Below are positions 25,795 to 34,255 of a stretch of 64,000 nucleotides of DNA, piece after piece. The stretch comes from Egbenema bharatensis. Lineage in GTDB: Bacteria; Cyanobacteriota; Cyanobacteriia; Elainellales; Elainellaceae. The first letter of the stretch is position 1; each line of letters begins with the position of its first letter. Made by a program: the position numbers and the translations under genes. Location: contig NZ_CP182236.1 in the NCBI RefSeq assembly GCF_048077055.1, forward strand, positions 2,976,001 to 3,040,000, given 5' to 3'. Under the pieces are notes generated by a model. The model ran no database searches. It saw only the letters and a list, made by a program, of their open reading frames with translations, and was not told the origin of the DNA.

Positions 25795-25929
25795 CAATCA
25801 ACGCTTTGCGCGTTCCTCAAATCCGCTGGCGGATACCGCCTACAAAACTTCTCCGGGAGCATCCCAGTTTTGCACCAACCCCTTTCCCCATGAGGGCGAT
25901 CGGATAGAAATATCCGGTGGAATCAGACG

Positions 25930-26075
25930 TTGGCACCCACCCCTAACCCCTCCCAGGAGGGGAAACTCTGGGAAATCCCTACTCAACCCGGAGAATGTCC
26001 ATCAAATCCCCTCTTGGGAGGGGCAGGGGTGGGTTCATCCGCTTGGGAGGGGCAGGGGTGGGTTAATCTTCACCC
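25930..26075. repeat. Dispersed GGGAGGGGCAGGGGTGGGTT-type repeats
   Basis: CCCACCCCTAACCCCTCCCA (about 25937-25956) faces two direct copies of CTTGGGAGGGGCAGGGGTGG (about 26012-26032 and 26042-26061). The arms can form hairpins. This is a typical low-complexity cyanobacterial intergenic repeat. Confidence 0.75.
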
Positions 26076-26117
26076 TATTACAAAAGTGGGATGCTCCCAA
26101 CTTCTCCGCTGGGGGAC

Positions 26118-26147
26118 TTGACTTTCATTTGATCCTTTTGCTACCTT
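26118..26147 (+). promoter_or_regulatory. Candidate promoter for the aroF leader
   Basis: TTGACT (26118-26123) and TACCTT (26142-26147) are 18 bases apart, upstream of the first leader ORF. The -35 match is good and the -10 match is poor, so this is a weak prediction. Confidence 0.25.
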
Positions 26148-26186
26148 TGCTAGTAAATCTACAAAACTTCAACGCGCTTGCCAGTC

Positions 26187-26243
26187 ATGTATCAATCAGC
26201 CTTTTACTTTTATTTTTGGTTTATGGAGGTTCACCCGGAGTGA
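26187..26243 (+). CDS. Aromatic leader peptide 1 upstream of aroF
   Basis: The 18-codon ORF encodes MYQSAFYFYFWFMEVHPE, with eight aromatic residues, seven of them consecutive (Phe-Tyr-Phe-Tyr-Phe-Trp-Phe). It ends in TGA just where an alternative RNA hairpin begins. Such a run of control codons in a tiny ORF before an aromatic biosynthesis gene is the hallmark of ribosome-mediated attenuation. No strong Shine-Dalgarno is visible. The peptide itself probably has no function beyond stalling the ribosome. It is not in standard ORF predictions because of its size. Confidence 0.8.
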   Translation: MYQSAFYFYFWFMEVHPE

Positions 26244-26305
26244 GTCCAGCGTTGTATGGAAACTCTTGGTGAACCGCAGACTGGATGCTGCGGTTTTTGT
26301 TTTTT
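26228..26305 (+). terminator. Attenuator 1: antiterminator and intrinsic terminator
   Basis: The terminator is AACCGCAG (26272-26279), an 8-base loop and CTGCGGTT (26288-26295), an 8-bp perfect stem followed by TTTGTTTTTT. The antiterminator pairs GGTTCACC (26228-26235, inside leader 1) with GGTGAACC (26268-26275), using the AACC of the terminator arm. The two structures exclude each other. A ribosome reaching the leader stop codon would mask 26228-26235 and let the terminator form; stalling earlier at aromatic codons would leave it free. Confidence 0.82.
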
Positions 26306-26365
26306 AAGGATGACTTGCTTTTTTAACGCTGACTTGTTTTTAACGCTTACAAAGTGCTTCAACCC

Positions 26366-26431
26366 ATGACTTACCGCCCTAACGCTTTTTTTAGCTTTTA
26401 TTTTTTCTGGCTCAGTTTCAGTCCTGGGTAA
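26366..26431 (+). CDS. Aromatic leader peptide 2 upstream of aroF
   Basis: The 21-codon ORF encodes MTYRPNAFFSFYFFWLSF followed by SPG and a TAA. Nine residues are aromatic, including Phe-Phe-Ser-Phe-Tyr-Phe-Phe-Trp. It lies 60 bases after terminator 1 and overlaps the 5' arm of a second antiterminator at its end. The codon run CTTTTATTTTT-TGG is similar to leader 1, suggesting that the two leaders arose by duplication. No strong Shine-Dalgarno is seen. Confidence 0.78.
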   Translation: MTYRPNAFFSFYFFWLSFSPG

Positions 26432-26490
26432 GTTGTTGATGCGAATGCACACAAAGCCTGGGACTGGAAACGGTTCCAGGCAATTTTTTT
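26415..26490 (+). terminator. Attenuator 2: antiterminator and intrinsic terminator
   Basis: The terminator stem pairs GCCTGGGAC (26456-26464) with GTTCCAGGC (26473-26481, one G-U pair) and is followed by AATTTTTTT. The antiterminator pairs GTTTCAGTCC (26415-26424, last codons of leader 2) with GGACTG-G-AAAC (26461-26471, one bulged G). The overlap at 26461-26464 makes the two structures mutually exclusive, as in attenuator 1. Confidence 0.8.
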
Positions 26491-26579
26491 GAAGACCGAG
26501 TCCGGGCAACTGACCATTCGCTCTGACCCCACTCCCACTCCCGATTTCCCACTCCCTCTAATTCACAAGGAATTTCATC

Positions 26580-27440
26580 ATGCAGAAAGCCAAACTCACC
26601 CTCAAAACCAGTCCCGAACATAAGACTGTAATTCAGCTATCCGATCGCGCTTCCGTGGGCGGTCAGGAGTTACTGATTATTGGTGGCCCCTGTTCCGTCG
26701 AAAATCAAAACCAAATGGAAATTATCGCTAACCGCCTCGCAACTGCTCCCGTCCAAGCATTACGAGGCGGTGTTTATAAGCCCCGGACTTCCCCCTACGA
26801 TTTCCAGGGGATGGGGCTGGAAGGACTGAAGGTTCTGGATGCAGTGCGCGATCGCTACGGGATGCCTGTGTTCAGCGAGGTCATGGCCATTTCCCAGATT
26901 GAGGAGATTTCGGCCCATGTGGATGTGCTGCAAGTGGGAAGCCGCAATATGCAAAACTTTGACCTGCTGAAGGCGTTGGGTCAGGTTAACAAGCCCGTGC
27001 TGCTGAAGCGAGGATTAGCTGCCACCCTGGAGGAATTCGTCATGGCGGCGGAGTATATTCTCAGCTACGGCAATCCCAATGTGATCCTGTGTGAGCGGGG
27101 TATTCGCAGTTTCGACTCCTACACGCGAAATGTGCTGGACTTGGGGGCAGTGGCAGCCCTGAAGCAAATTACCCATCTGCCGATCGTGGTGGATCCCAGC
27201 CATGCTGCGGGCAAGCGGGAACTGGTGGCTGACCTGGCGCGGGCGGCGGTGGCCTGCGGTGCGGATGGAATTATGGTGGAGTGTCACCCTGAACCCGAAA
27301 AGTCGATCTCCGATGCGCGGCAAACTCTATCTCTGGAAGAAATGATCGCCCTAGTGCGGAGCCTGGAACCGATCGCAGCCGCAGTCGGAAAAACCATTCC
27401 GCCCGGATCGGGTGTGGTTCCCCAACTTGCACTGGTGTAG
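26580..27440 (+). CDS. aroF: 3-deoxy-7-phosphoheptulonate (DAHP) synthase, type I-beta
   Basis: The enzyme condenses phosphoenolpyruvate and erythrose-4-phosphate, the first step of the shikimate pathway. The 286-residue protein has LIIGGPCSVEN, the KPRTSPYDFQG phosphate/substrate loop, QVGSRNMQNF, LLKRGLAATLEEF, CERGIRSFDSYTRNVLD, VVDPSHAAGKR and MVECHPEPEKSISDA, typical of the type I-beta (KDO8P-synthase-like) group. It has only about 25 residues before the barrel, so the ferredoxin-like N-terminal regulatory domain of the Thermotoga-type enzyme is absent. Direct feedback inhibition by that route is therefore unlikely. Expression is probably controlled by the tandem attenuators upstream. 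An AAGGAA site precedes the ATG. Confidence 0.95.
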   Translation: MQKAKLTLKTSPEHKTVIQLSDRASVGGQELLIIGGPCSVENQNQMEIIANRLATAPVQALRGGVYKPRTSPYDFQGMGLEGLKVLDAVRDRYGMPVFSEVMAISQIEEISAHVDVLQVGSRNMQNFDLLKALGQVNKPVLLKRGLAATLEEFVMAAEYILSYGNPNVILCERGIRSFDSYTRNVLDLGAVAALKQITHLPIVVDPSHAAGKRELVADLARAAVACGADGIMVECHPEPEKSISDARQTLSLEEMIALVRSLEPIAAAVGKTIPPGSGVVPQLALV

Positions 27441-27589
27441 GGTGACGGGAATTCTATCACTCCGCCCAATTCCCTGGTTGCTGGATCGCTTGCCTGAACT
27501 GCCTTGCCAGACGCTCCTTCCAGATTGATTCCCCCACCGTATTACAATTGCCTGTGTGAAGCCCTTGTGAAATCAGCAGCAGAGGAATT

Positions 27590-28414
27590 ATGGTTCAGGC
27601 TCCAATCCCAGTTGTAGTCAATGGTGCAGCCGGCAAAATGGGTCGGGAGGTGGTGAAGGCAGTCGCTTCGGCAGAGGATATGATTCTGGTGGGAGCCGTC
27701 GATCGCAGTCCGGAAATCCAGGGGCAGGATATTGGCGAAATTGCGGGGTGTGGCCCCCTGGAAGTGCCTGTGGTGAATGACTTACAGGCAACGCTGGTAC
27801 TGGCAACCCAGGAGCGGGGGCTGCCGGTCATGGTGGACTTCACTCACCCTGATTCTGTTTATGAGAACGTGCGGACAGCGATCGCCTATGGAGTTCGTCC
27901 GGTGGTGGGAACGACGGGACTCACCAAAGAGCAGATTGATGATCTGGCCGAGTTTGCCGACAAGGCCAGTATGGGAGGGGCAATCGTTCCTAATTTTGCG
28001 ATCGGTGTGGTGCTGTTGCAGCAGGCGGCCGTTCGGGCTTCCCAATACTTTGATCATGTCGAAATTATTGAACTGCACCACAATCAGAAGGCCGACGCGC
28101 CCAGCGGCACCGCAATTCAAACCGCCCAACTTCTCGCAGAACTGGGTAAATCCTTTAATCCACCGATGGTTGAAGAAACTGAAAAGCTGGCTGGAGCCAG
28201 GGGCACCCGCACTGGGGAAGGAATTCAGATCCACAGCATTCGACTCCCCGGTCTGATTGCCCACCAGGAGGTGATCTTTGGTGCGGCAGGGCAAATCTAT
28301 ACCCTGCGCCACGATACCAGCGATCGCGCTTGCTTCATGCCAGGTGTGCTGTTATCCATCCGTAAGGTGCTTCCGCTCAAGTCGCTGGTGTATGGGCTGG
28401 AAAAGCTGCTTTAG
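27590..28414 (+). CDS. dapB: 4-hydroxy-tetrahydrodipicolinate reductase
   Basis: DapB reduces 4-hydroxy-tetrahydrodipicolinate with NAD(P)H in lysine and diaminopimelate synthesis. The 274-residue protein has the Rossmann loop VVNGAAGKMGREVV near the start, VDFTHPDSVYENV, GTTGLTKEQ, the substrate/catalytic region EIIELHHNQKADAPSGTA and a late GEGIQIHSIRLPGLIAHQEV. Length is normal. It follows aroF by about 150 bases on the same strand, and co-transcription is possible. Confidence 0.96.
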   Translation: MVQAPIPVVVNGAAGKMGREVVKAVASAEDMILVGAVDRSPEIQGQDIGEIAGCGPLEVPVVNDLQATLVLATQERGLPVMVDFTHPDSVYENVRTAIAYGVRPVVGTTGLTKEQIDDLAEFADKASMGGAIVPNFAIGVVLLQQAAVRASQYFDHVEIIELHHNQKADAPSGTAIQTAQLLAELGKSFNPPMVEETEKLAGARGTRTGEGIQIHSIRLPGLIAHQEVIFGAAGQIYTLRHDTSDRACFMPGVLLSIRKVLPLKSLVYGLEKLL

Positions 28415-28710
28415 TCGTTGCCAGGATTGAGCATCCGGGCGGTTCAGGTTTTGTTAATTTTTTTCACGGTTAATTTTTTTCACGATCGTCAAGGAATGGC
28501 ACCATTTCCAGCGCAAGAAGGAAACATAGTTTGTCGTGTACACTACTTAATGTTTCAAATTGCAGTAATTTTACGTTAGTCTTGACGATTTCCTTACAAT
28601 GGAAGGATGATTTGCTAAGAATATGTAGGGTGAAGATCGGTAGATCTATTTAGGTTTATCTGCTTAAATCTGTTTACTCGCTAGATCCATCTACCAGGAT
28701 CCATCTATTC

Positions 28711-28872
28711 ATGGATATGACTTCCGCTCCGTTACGTCTCAGTGTTCCCCCTCAGACTGGTTTCTCTCTGGTGGAAATGTTGATCCAATGGCTGACTGAG
28801 TGTTTTAAGTCGGTTTCAGGAACTCTGGGCTGTAGGGAAAGTTTCGACTACTTTATGGCTCTAGTCAGGTAG
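28711..28872 (+). CDS. Possible small protein with prepilin-like motif
   Basis: A 53-codon frame begins MDMTSAPLRLSVPPQTGFSL and continues VEMLIQWLTECFKSVSG. QTGFSLVEMLI resembles the G|F-(S/T)-L-x-E prepilin cleavage motif, but the following hydrophobic segment is too short for a type IV pilin stalk. It ends 13 bases before the membrane pentapeptide gene and could be a short upstream partner. Coding status is uncertain. Confidence 0.35.
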   Translation: MDMTSAPLRLSVPPQTGFSLVEMLIQWLTECFKSVSGTLGCRESFDYFMALVR

Positions 28873-28885
28873 GTAATAGACAGGT

Positions 28886-29803
28886 ATGAAGGCGAAAGAG
28901 TTATTACGACAGTATGCCCAGGGAGAAAGAAACTTTCGGGGAGCCAACCTCCGAGGGCTATCCCTTCAAGGTAAGAATCTCTCTGGAGCAGATTTCACTC
29001 GATCGGATATTCGCGGGACTGACTTCACAAATGCCAATCTTCAAGATGCAAATTTTGCCCGAGCCACCGCAGGGTTGCAGCCTATCCATGTGCTGGTTCT
29101 GGGGATTGCGCTAATTTTGCTTGCCGCAATTTTGGGTAGCGTTTCTGGTTTTGTCGATCGATTTGCTGAATTAGAATTTCACTCCAGTCAATTTGTTGAT
29201 CTAATTCCCAAATGGCTGACCCTGGCCGTTTTGGCTAGCTTTGCTTTTGTCTGGCTTCAGAATGGCATTGCCGCCAGTTTTACCGTTTTCATCCTGGCTT
29301 TCATCGTTTCGGGGGTACTGGCCCTAGTGAGTTCGGCGGCAGTGATGGCGGCGGGAGCAATCATGATTGCCATTACGCTGGCCTCCTTTGTGGCGGTTGC
29401 AACCATTATCCTGGTGACGCTCATGATGATTGCGATTTTGGCCATCCGTCCACTGGCTGCGATCGCCGTTGGTGTTTCATTCTGCATACCCTTCATCGGG
29501 TTGGCCTTTCCCAGTGCCGGTGAGTCTGCCATTGGTCTGGCTGCGCTCGTTGTGCTATTGAGTATCAGCATTGCCTGGCGTACTCTCCGGGGCGATCGGA
29601 GACAGGCGCAGATCATGATGCTTGCAAGTTTTCTGGCTTCCCGTTGGGCTACCTGCTTTCAAGGTGCAAATCTGACTAATGTGGACTTTACCCACACAGA
29701 GCTGAGAAACGTCAACTTTGACGATGCCATTCTGACCCATGTCCGCTGGAATGACCCCTTGTCCCCTTCCTCAGCTCCATCCGCCATTTTGCTGAAGCAG
29801 TAG
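28886..29803 (+). CDS. Membrane-embedded pentapeptide repeat protein
   Basis: The 305-residue protein has pentapeptide repeats at both ends: about residues 17-60 (FRGANLRGLSLQGKNLSGAD and following) and about 255-285 (FQGANLTNVDFTHTELRNVN). Between them are about five to six hydrophobic segments (residues 67-232). The A(D/N)LxX pentads form a right-handed beta-helix, so the two halves may meet on the cytoplasmic side of the membrane domain. Related membrane pentapeptide proteins are common in cyanobacteria, but their role is unknown. Confidence 0.85.
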   Translation: MKAKELLRQYAQGERNFRGANLRGLSLQGKNLSGADFTRSDIRGTDFTNANLQDANFARATAGLQPIHVLVLGIALILLAAILGSVSGFVDRFAELEFHSSQFVDLIPKWLTLAVLASFAFVWLQNGIAASFTVFILAFIVSGVLALVSSAAVMAAGAIMIAITLASFVAVATIILVTLMMIAILAIRPLAAIAVGVSFCIPFIGLAFPSAGESAIGLAALVVLLSISIAWRTLRGDRRQAQIMMLASFLASRWATCFQGANLTNVDFTHTELRNVNFDDAILTHVRWNDPLSPSSAPSAILLKQ

Positions 29804-29902
29804 GTGATTGCAACTGTCAACTACAGTGATTTTTACGGTGCCTTCTACTGTTCTCAGCTTTTATTCGGGGTTGAACATTTTCCATATGTGTTTGATTAGC
29901 CT

Positions 29903-30649
29903 CTATCCATGTTTGATCAGCACACCCGGTTCCTTCTGGAACGGAAGCACCTCCAGTACATCCGTTTGAGCACAGTATTCCAGGTCGGCATGGCAGGACA
30001 ACTTCAGTAAGCGTTTACCATGACTGGCGCGGTGCAATAAGTCCAGTAGGTTGTCTTGCCACTGGCTGTAAAGACTGAGTGCAGCGATTCCTTCATCGTT
30101 GGCAACCAGATCATCCAGGGCATTCGCTGGGTCAGAATGTTGGCGCACCAAACTATGGAGAATTGCCCCGGCACAGACCGTATCCTCCAGAGAAAAGCTG
30201 CCCTCCCAGCCAGAGCCAACCACCCATACGGTTTCCGGTTGGTGGGTTTGTAAGTACTGAACAATGGTCGATCGATTCACCAGGGCAGCGGTCAAAACGA
30301 CAGGTGCATCCTGAACTCGTTCTAAACACCGGGTTCCATTCGTGGTGCTGATAAATAACCTTCGCCCCTGCACGACTTCCGGAGTACAGTCCAGCGGAGA
30401 ATTACCCAAATCGCACCCATCCACCTTAGAGCCACCCCGCTCACCCGCGCGTAGTCGTTTGTCAGGAAGCCATTGCTCACTGACCTGCATTAACTCATCC
30501 ATGCTGCTAAACGCTTGTACGGCCTCAGCCCCAGCAGCAAGGGCCGTTGCTATCGTGGTAGTTGCTCGAAGCACATCAATGACGATCGCGCAATCGGGAA
30601 TCTGACCGGTCGGAACCAGTTCGGGAGTATGAAAAACAGATACTTTCAC
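29903..30649 (-). CDS. comB: ComB-family 2-phosphosulfolactate phosphatase
   Basis: ComB hydrolyses 2-phosphosulfolactate in coenzyme M synthesis in archaea. Cyanobacterial homologues are common although coenzyme M is not made, so the substrate here is unknown. The 248-residue protein has VIDVLRATTTIATALAAGAE, AGERGGSKVDGCDLGNSPL, ISTTNGTRCLERV and a C-terminal CAQTDVLEVLP. Length agrees with the family. The gene stands alone on the minus strand. Confidence 0.9.
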   Translation of the reverse strand: MKVSVFHTPELVPTGQIPDCAIVIDVLRATTTIATALAAGAEAVQAFSSMDELMQVSEQWLPDKRLRAGERGGSKVDGCDLGNSPLDCTPEVVQGRRLFISTTNGTRCLERVQDAPVVLTAALVNRSTIVQYLQTHQPETVWVVGSGWEGSFSLEDTVCAGAILHSLVRQHSDPANALDDLVANDEGIAALSLYSQWQDNLLDLLHRASHGKRLLKLSCHADLEYCAQTDVLEVLPFQKEPGVLIKHG

Positions 30650-30824
30650 AGGCTAGCCCCATAAACGCAAGCTAATCTAGCATCTTACAGGGTTTCGGTA
30701 TACCGTTAAAATCTCCTTTGCTGCGATCGAACCAGGTCTTGTCCTGATTCGGAGTCTGATTGAATGCAGGATCACGGCAGGATCACAGATTGTCCAAAAC
30801 TTACCTGGTGTTCGACTGGCTGAA

Positions 30825-32863
30825 TCACCGATGTTCAGTTGCCATCCAGGCGCGCAACACCTCCGCAACCGTCCAGGCCTGGGCAAAACACCCCCTGGGA
30901 GTCATGGGGGCATCTCCGTCAAAAATTTCACTGAGGCTGCCCAATCCATGTTCGCTCAGGTGATCCTGCATCGGATCGAGAAATTGCCGGGACTGGGCTG
31001 GATCGCCATACACCCGCAGATGCGCCAGCACATAGGCTCCGATCAGCCAACCCCAGACGGTTCCCTGATGGTAGGCTCCATCCCTTTGCAGCGGTGTACC
31101 GCCATAGTGCCCCTGGTAGTCGGGATGATCGGGAGAGAGCGATCGCAGGCCGAAGGAAGTCAGGAGCGATCGACCGCAGACATCCACCACGGCTTTCTGC
31201 TGGGTCGGAGTCAGGGGGCTTTCCGGCAGGGAAACCGCAAAAATCTGGTTCGGTCGCAGGGAGGCATCATCCCCCTCTGGCGTATCCAACACATCGTAAC
31301 AATAGCCCAAATCACTATTCCAAAAGCGGGGAAACCGGGCCAGGGTTCGATCGGCCAGGGCTTCATATTCCTGATGGGGTTTTCCCAGTCGTCTGGCGAA
31401 CTTGGCCATTGCCCGCAGCGCGTTATACCAGAGGGCGTTCACCTCAATCGGTTTTCCGGTGCGCGGAGTCACCACCCAATCTCCGACCTTGGCATCCATC
31501 CAGGTCAGTTGAACACCCGGCTCTCCGGCATAGAGTAAACCATCGATCGGATCCAGATGAATATTGAACCGAGTCCCCCGACAGTGCCAGTGAATAATGT
31601 CGGTCAGCACCGGGAAAAGCTCCATCAGTAAATCATCATCCTGGGTGGACTTGTAGTACTGGTGGATGGCCTCAAAGTACCAGAGGGTTGCGTCTACCGT
31701 GTTGTATTCAGGCACTTCCCCCGCATCAGGAAAGCGATTGGGCAGCATCCCCTGATCAACGTAGTGGGAAAAGGTACGCAAAATCAGCCGGGCAATTTCC
31801 GATCGCCCCGTTGCCAAAGTTAATCCAGGGAGGCTAATCATCGTATCTCGTCCCCAATCGCTGAACCAGGGATAGCCAGCGAGGATGGTTTTGCCGTTGA
31901 GGGAGGAGGCAGGTGGGGAAAGGGAGGACTCATCTGGAATCTGAGCATCGGCAGGGGAAGGACTCACCGATCGATTCACAATGAACTGATCGGCAGCCAG
32001 GACGAGTTGAGCAATCCAGGAGGAAGATTCTCGTCGCTCATCGGGGCGATCGCTTCTCCAGAGGTTGAGCAGCTTTTGTTCGTAGGCTTGCTGCTGTTTG
32101 AGGGCGTTGGCTCCGTTCAGCAAAGGGTTAGGGTCAGTGCTGGCAACGATCGTAACGGACGATCCAGGTTCCAGCGTCAGATGCAGAGTCGCGGCATGGA
32201 AATGATCATCTCGATCGCTCAAGCCTCGATAGTGTTCTGCGGACAGCTTAAATCCGTAGTACCAATCATCCACCAGCAGCACATCCGCCCGATCGCTCAA
32301 CAAATACAGGGGTACAGCCTTGGGATAGGCTTGCACACAAACCCCTGCCTCTACTCGTTCCACCTCCATGCGCCGGGCCCAGTTTCGCCTGCCCCCGTGA
32401 TGATCCCGGTAGTTCACCAGGGCTTTCAGCATCAACGCCAGGGATTGGGACGATCGCAACAAGGTGTACCGAACATACGTCGTATTCTCTCCCTGCTGCA
32501 TCCAGACCTGCTTCTCCAGCAGCGCATCCCCACAGGCATATCGCCAGGTTGGAATGGTTCCATTCAGCGTAAACCGCTCAATGTACCGATAGCCCTGGGG
32601 GTCAATGCTATCATCAAGCCAGCGATCGGTGCTGAGGGCATAAACCTGCTGATGGTAGTGAATCACTTCCTCTAGTTTGGTCAGCATTAATGTTCGACCC
32701 AGGGGAGGATTCAGGGCCCGATCAGCAACCCGTGATAATGGCGGGTGAGTTCCCCAGAAACCGTACCACAGGCATAACCACCAATGCCGTTTGTAACCAA
32801 CCATTCTCGTGAAGCCGCGATACTGAGGTTGCCACAGCTTTCTCGTCCAAATCCAATGCTCAT
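30825..32863 (-). pseudogene. Amylo-alpha-1,6-glucosidase (glycogen debranching type), frameshifted near its start
   Basis: The long frame holds the GDE central and C-terminal (GH133-like) domains, with LNPPLGRTLMLTKLEEVIHY, AGYPWFSDWGRDTMISLPGL, EVPEYNTVDATLWYF, HYGGTPLQRDGAYHQGTVWG and a final RGCFAQAWTVAEVLRAW. The conserved N-terminus lies in another frame: from ATG 32863 it reads MSIGFGRESCGNLSIAASRE, then WLVTNGIGGYACGTVSGELT and RHYHGLLI, and hits a TGA. Restoring one C near 32716-32721 gives IAALNPPLG in one frame. The longer upstream start at 32963 in the main frame is therefore not native. Likely role: debranching of glycogen or maltodextrin. Confidence 0.85.
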
Positions 32864-32996
32864 GATGTCGGGGCAGAACTAGGGGGTGAAACAGCAAAGA
32901 TGAGTACGGGCAGTCTGAAAGCGCATTTGTTACAGCGCATCCTTCAATGAGTATGGAGTGCAAACCTGGTTAAAAAACTGAGAGGAAGCTTAAGAG

Positions 32997-33890
32997 TTGA
33001 CTGAACGAGTAAAGATTGGGCCGCCGCATTCCTGGCTAGCCCTGGTGATTGGCAATTCTCGCCTGCATTGGGCCCTGGTTGAAGCCGATCGCCTGCACAC
33101 CTGGAATACACCGCACCTGCCGTCTGATCCGGTTTCGCTGGATCCCCTCCAGATCCACCTGACGTTGAATGACTTGCTGAACCGGATTGAGGAACTGCCC
33201 ATTGAGAGACAATCTGATGCGGGCCCTTTCCCTCACCCTGATTTGCCGTCCGCCCTCCGATCGCAGCTTCCCCTGTGGATTGCCTCTGTTGTACCGTCTC
33301 AAACGGCTTTCTGGCAAGCTTATCCTCAAACTCGACTGCTGACGCTCAGGGATATTCCCCTGCGGGAGATGTATCCCACCCTGGGAATCGATCGCGCCCT
33401 GGCCGTATGGGGTATTGCCGATCGGTTTGGGCTACCTGCCCTGGCCATTGATGCTGGAACCGCTTTGACGCTTACCGGAGTTGATCCGTTGGGAAATCTG
33501 GTTGGCGGCGCAATTTTGCCAGGTTTAGGACTGCAAATTCGCTCACTCGCGCATCACACCGCCGCGCTGCCCGCGATCCAGCCTCAATTCATCCCCGATT
33601 TACCGTACTGGGGCCGCACCACCCCAGACTCCATCACCAGCGGCATTCTGCATACCCTGATTGCCGGCCTGCAAACTTTTATCACTGACTGGCTACAAAC
33701 CTATCCCAATAGTACTGTGGTGCTGACAGGAGGAGATGCCACTTTACTGTTCCAGTATTTGCAACATCATTGGCAGCATCGGTTTCCCGAACTGTTGTCC
33801 CAGGTTCATGCAGATGAAAATTTAGTATTCTGGGGAATGAGGGCGATCGTTCAGCAAGCCAACTCCAGTTCTGCTGAGGTAAAAGCTTAA
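32997..33890 (+). CDS. coaX: Type III pantothenate kinase
   Basis: CoaX phosphorylates pantothenate, the first step of coenzyme A synthesis. It belongs to the ASKHA fold. The 297-residue protein shows a modified phosphate-1 region ALVIGNSRLHWALVE, the GIDRALAVWGIADRFGLPAL segment, the catalytic-face ALAIDAGTALTLTGV, GGAILPGLGLQIRSL and the adenosine-region VVLTGGDA. Cyanobacterial CoaX often shows such N-terminal divergence. The start codon is TTG at 32997. The gene is divergent from the debranching enzyme. Confidence 0.9.
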   Translation: MTERVKIGPPHSWLALVIGNSRLHWALVEADRLHTWNTPHLPSDPVSLDPLQIHLTLNDLLNRIEELPIERQSDAGPFPHPDLPSALRSQLPLWIASVVPSQTAFWQAYPQTRLLTLRDIPLREMYPTLGIDRALAVWGIADRFGLPALAIDAGTALTLTGVDPLGNLVGGAILPGLGLQIRSLAHHTAALPAIQPQFIPDLPYWGRTTPDSITSGILHTLIAGLQTFITDWLQTYPNSTVVLTGGDATLLFQYLQHHWQHRFPELLSQVHADENLVFWGMRAIVQQANSSSAEVKA

Positions 33891-34255
33891 TTACCAGGAG
33901 TTTCTGGTTGAAGGCTTCAGCCGTGAACCATCGAAAGCCACTCCCCCAACAGCATTCACCTGCGCTAAGACAATTCAGGCTGTATTTGTAGGGTGCTCCT
34001 ACTCTGGATTAATCGGAATGCTGACTGTAGGTATTTCTAAAGCATGAAGATCCTGGCCAAAAACTCCGTCAGGGGTTTTGGATTCCCAAAGCTCTAGTGA
34101 GTTTTCGGATAGGCACTCATATCTCAAAGCACCAGGATTCCCTGATTCGCCATTCTGAGGGGGTTTGCACCGACAAATCCCATGGCTCAGGTCAGATCGG
34201 CATCGGTTGTGAATCCTGTGGCCGTGAACTTGATTGAAATTTGATGGAATAGCGC
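33891..34255. other. Intergenic region
   Basis: No gene, RNA or clear repeat is recognised in these 365 bases. Confidence 0.5.

Noticed and set aside
32864..32963. Upstream part of the debranching enzyme frame as its N-terminus.
   Set aside because: It does not resemble the family, while the correct N-terminus is found in another frame.
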